Source: Xanthobacteraceae bacterium
GTDB lineage: Bacteria; Pseudomonadota; Alphaproteobacteria; Rhizobiales; Xanthobacteraceae
Reading direction: 5' to 3'
DNA length: 6,707 nucleotides
NCBI GenBank assembly: GCA_030043175.1
Contig: JASHYD010000514.1
Coordinates: forward strand, 1 to 6,707
The translations under genes were made by a program, and so were the position numbers. Shown here piece by piece: positions 6,530-6,707 of the stretch. The notes under the pieces were generated by a model. The model worked only from the letters and a program-made list of their open reading frames with translations, was not told where the DNA came from and did no database searches. Every line of letters begins with the position of its first letter. Within the stretch, counting starts at the first letter, position 1.

Positions 6530-6707
6530 GGGTCTTCGCGGGTTCGTGTGGGTGCTTTTCTAACAAAAACAGGGCTGTCAGAGCATCGGCAGCGCGCAAG
6601 TGAGAACCTTGAGGCGAAGGTACTCTTCGTCGCGGAAGCCGTAGGCGCGTCGTTGGATGACTCGGATTTTGTTGTTGAGCCCCTCAACGAAACCAAGCGA
6701 GACTTTG
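6530..6707 (-). mobile_element. ISL3-family insertion sequence, one end (runs off the window)
   Basis: The C-terminus of an ISL3-type transposase is followed by 48 non-coding bases ending near 6530 in GGGTCTTCGCGGG, read inward on the + strand. This is plausible as the terminal inverted repeat, because ISL3-family ends commonly begin with GG and contain a CTTC block. Just outside is AT-rich sequence (about 6516-6529), the kind of target that ISL3 elements use with 8-base duplications; ATTATTGT (6522-6529) is a candidate duplication. The other end is outside the window, so the exact boundary and duplication are inferred. Confidence 0.65.
6578..6706 (-). CDS. ISL3-family transposase, C-terminal fragment (cut by window edge)
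   Basis: DDE transposase of the ISL3 (IS204/IS1001/IS1165) family, which moves its own element by cut-and-paste-type chemistry. Only the last 42 residues are visible; the gene enters from the right edge and ends with TGA at 6580-6578. The fragment contains the conserved block FVEGLNNKIRVIQRRAYGFR, followed by DEEYLRLKVLTC and a short tail ending LPML. In this family the Glu of the VEGLNN segment is the likely third catalytic acidic residue of the DDE triad, so the visible part appears intact. Whether the full gene is functional cannot be seen here. Confidence 0.85.
   Translation of the reverse strand, partial: KVSLGFVEGLNNKIRVIQRRAYGFRDEEYLRLKVLTCALPML

Noticed and set aside
1..6707. CRISPR array, phage genes, toxin-antitoxin or defence system
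   Set aside because: I saw no regularly spaced direct repeats and no recognisable proteins of these types.

Overview
This is a GC-rich stretch of chromosome whose gene families fit an alphaproteobacterium, most likely of the order Hyphomicrobiales (Bradyrhizobium, Rhodopseudomonas or Xanthobacteraceae-like). That guess rests on the PepN subtype, the Bug-type tricarboxylate binding protein, the paired GC-rich hairpin repeat of the rhizobial kind and the codon use. No rRNA, tRNA or taxonomic marker is present to settle it.

Layout. (1) 15-974, + strand: a ten-helix EamA/DMT-family transporter whose true start may lie outside the window. (2) 975-1152: a short convergent gap holding a strong GC hairpin at 1038-1059, probably a terminator. 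(3) 1153-3804, - strand: a complete aminopeptidase N (PepN, M1 metallopeptidase) with all catalytic motifs. (4) 3805-4020: a divergent control region. (5) 4021-4998 and 5102-5548, + strand: the periplasmic binding protein (TctC/Bug) and small membrane subunit (TctB) of a tripartite tricarboxylate transporter, separated by a REP-like double-hairpin element. The large permease subunit TctA, which normally follows, is absent. (6) 5549-6031: mostly decayed sequence, including a small secreted-protein gene broken by a frameshift inside its signal peptide. (7) 6032-6238, - strand: a complete DUF2905 small membrane protein with a strong ribosome binding site and an inverted repeat just upstream. (8) 6239-6529: no gene, but several GC-rich inverted repeats. 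(9) about 6530-6707: one end of an ISL3-family insertion sequence, with the C-terminus of its transposase on the - strand.

The left two thirds are ordinary housekeeping and transport genes. The right third (5549-6707) looks like an accessory or eroding zone: an incomplete transporter operon, a pseudogene, long non-coding stretches and an IS element. TctC would capture a carboxylate in the periplasm and deliver it to a TctAB membrane complex, so here the system depends on a TctA encoded elsewhere or has lost function. I found no CRISPR array, phage genes, defence system or convincing new multi-gene system. The most interesting points are the missing tctA, the mutually exclusive hairpins between tctC and tctB, the signal-peptide frameshift, and the inverted repeat with a possible EcfG-type promoter before the DUF2905 gene.
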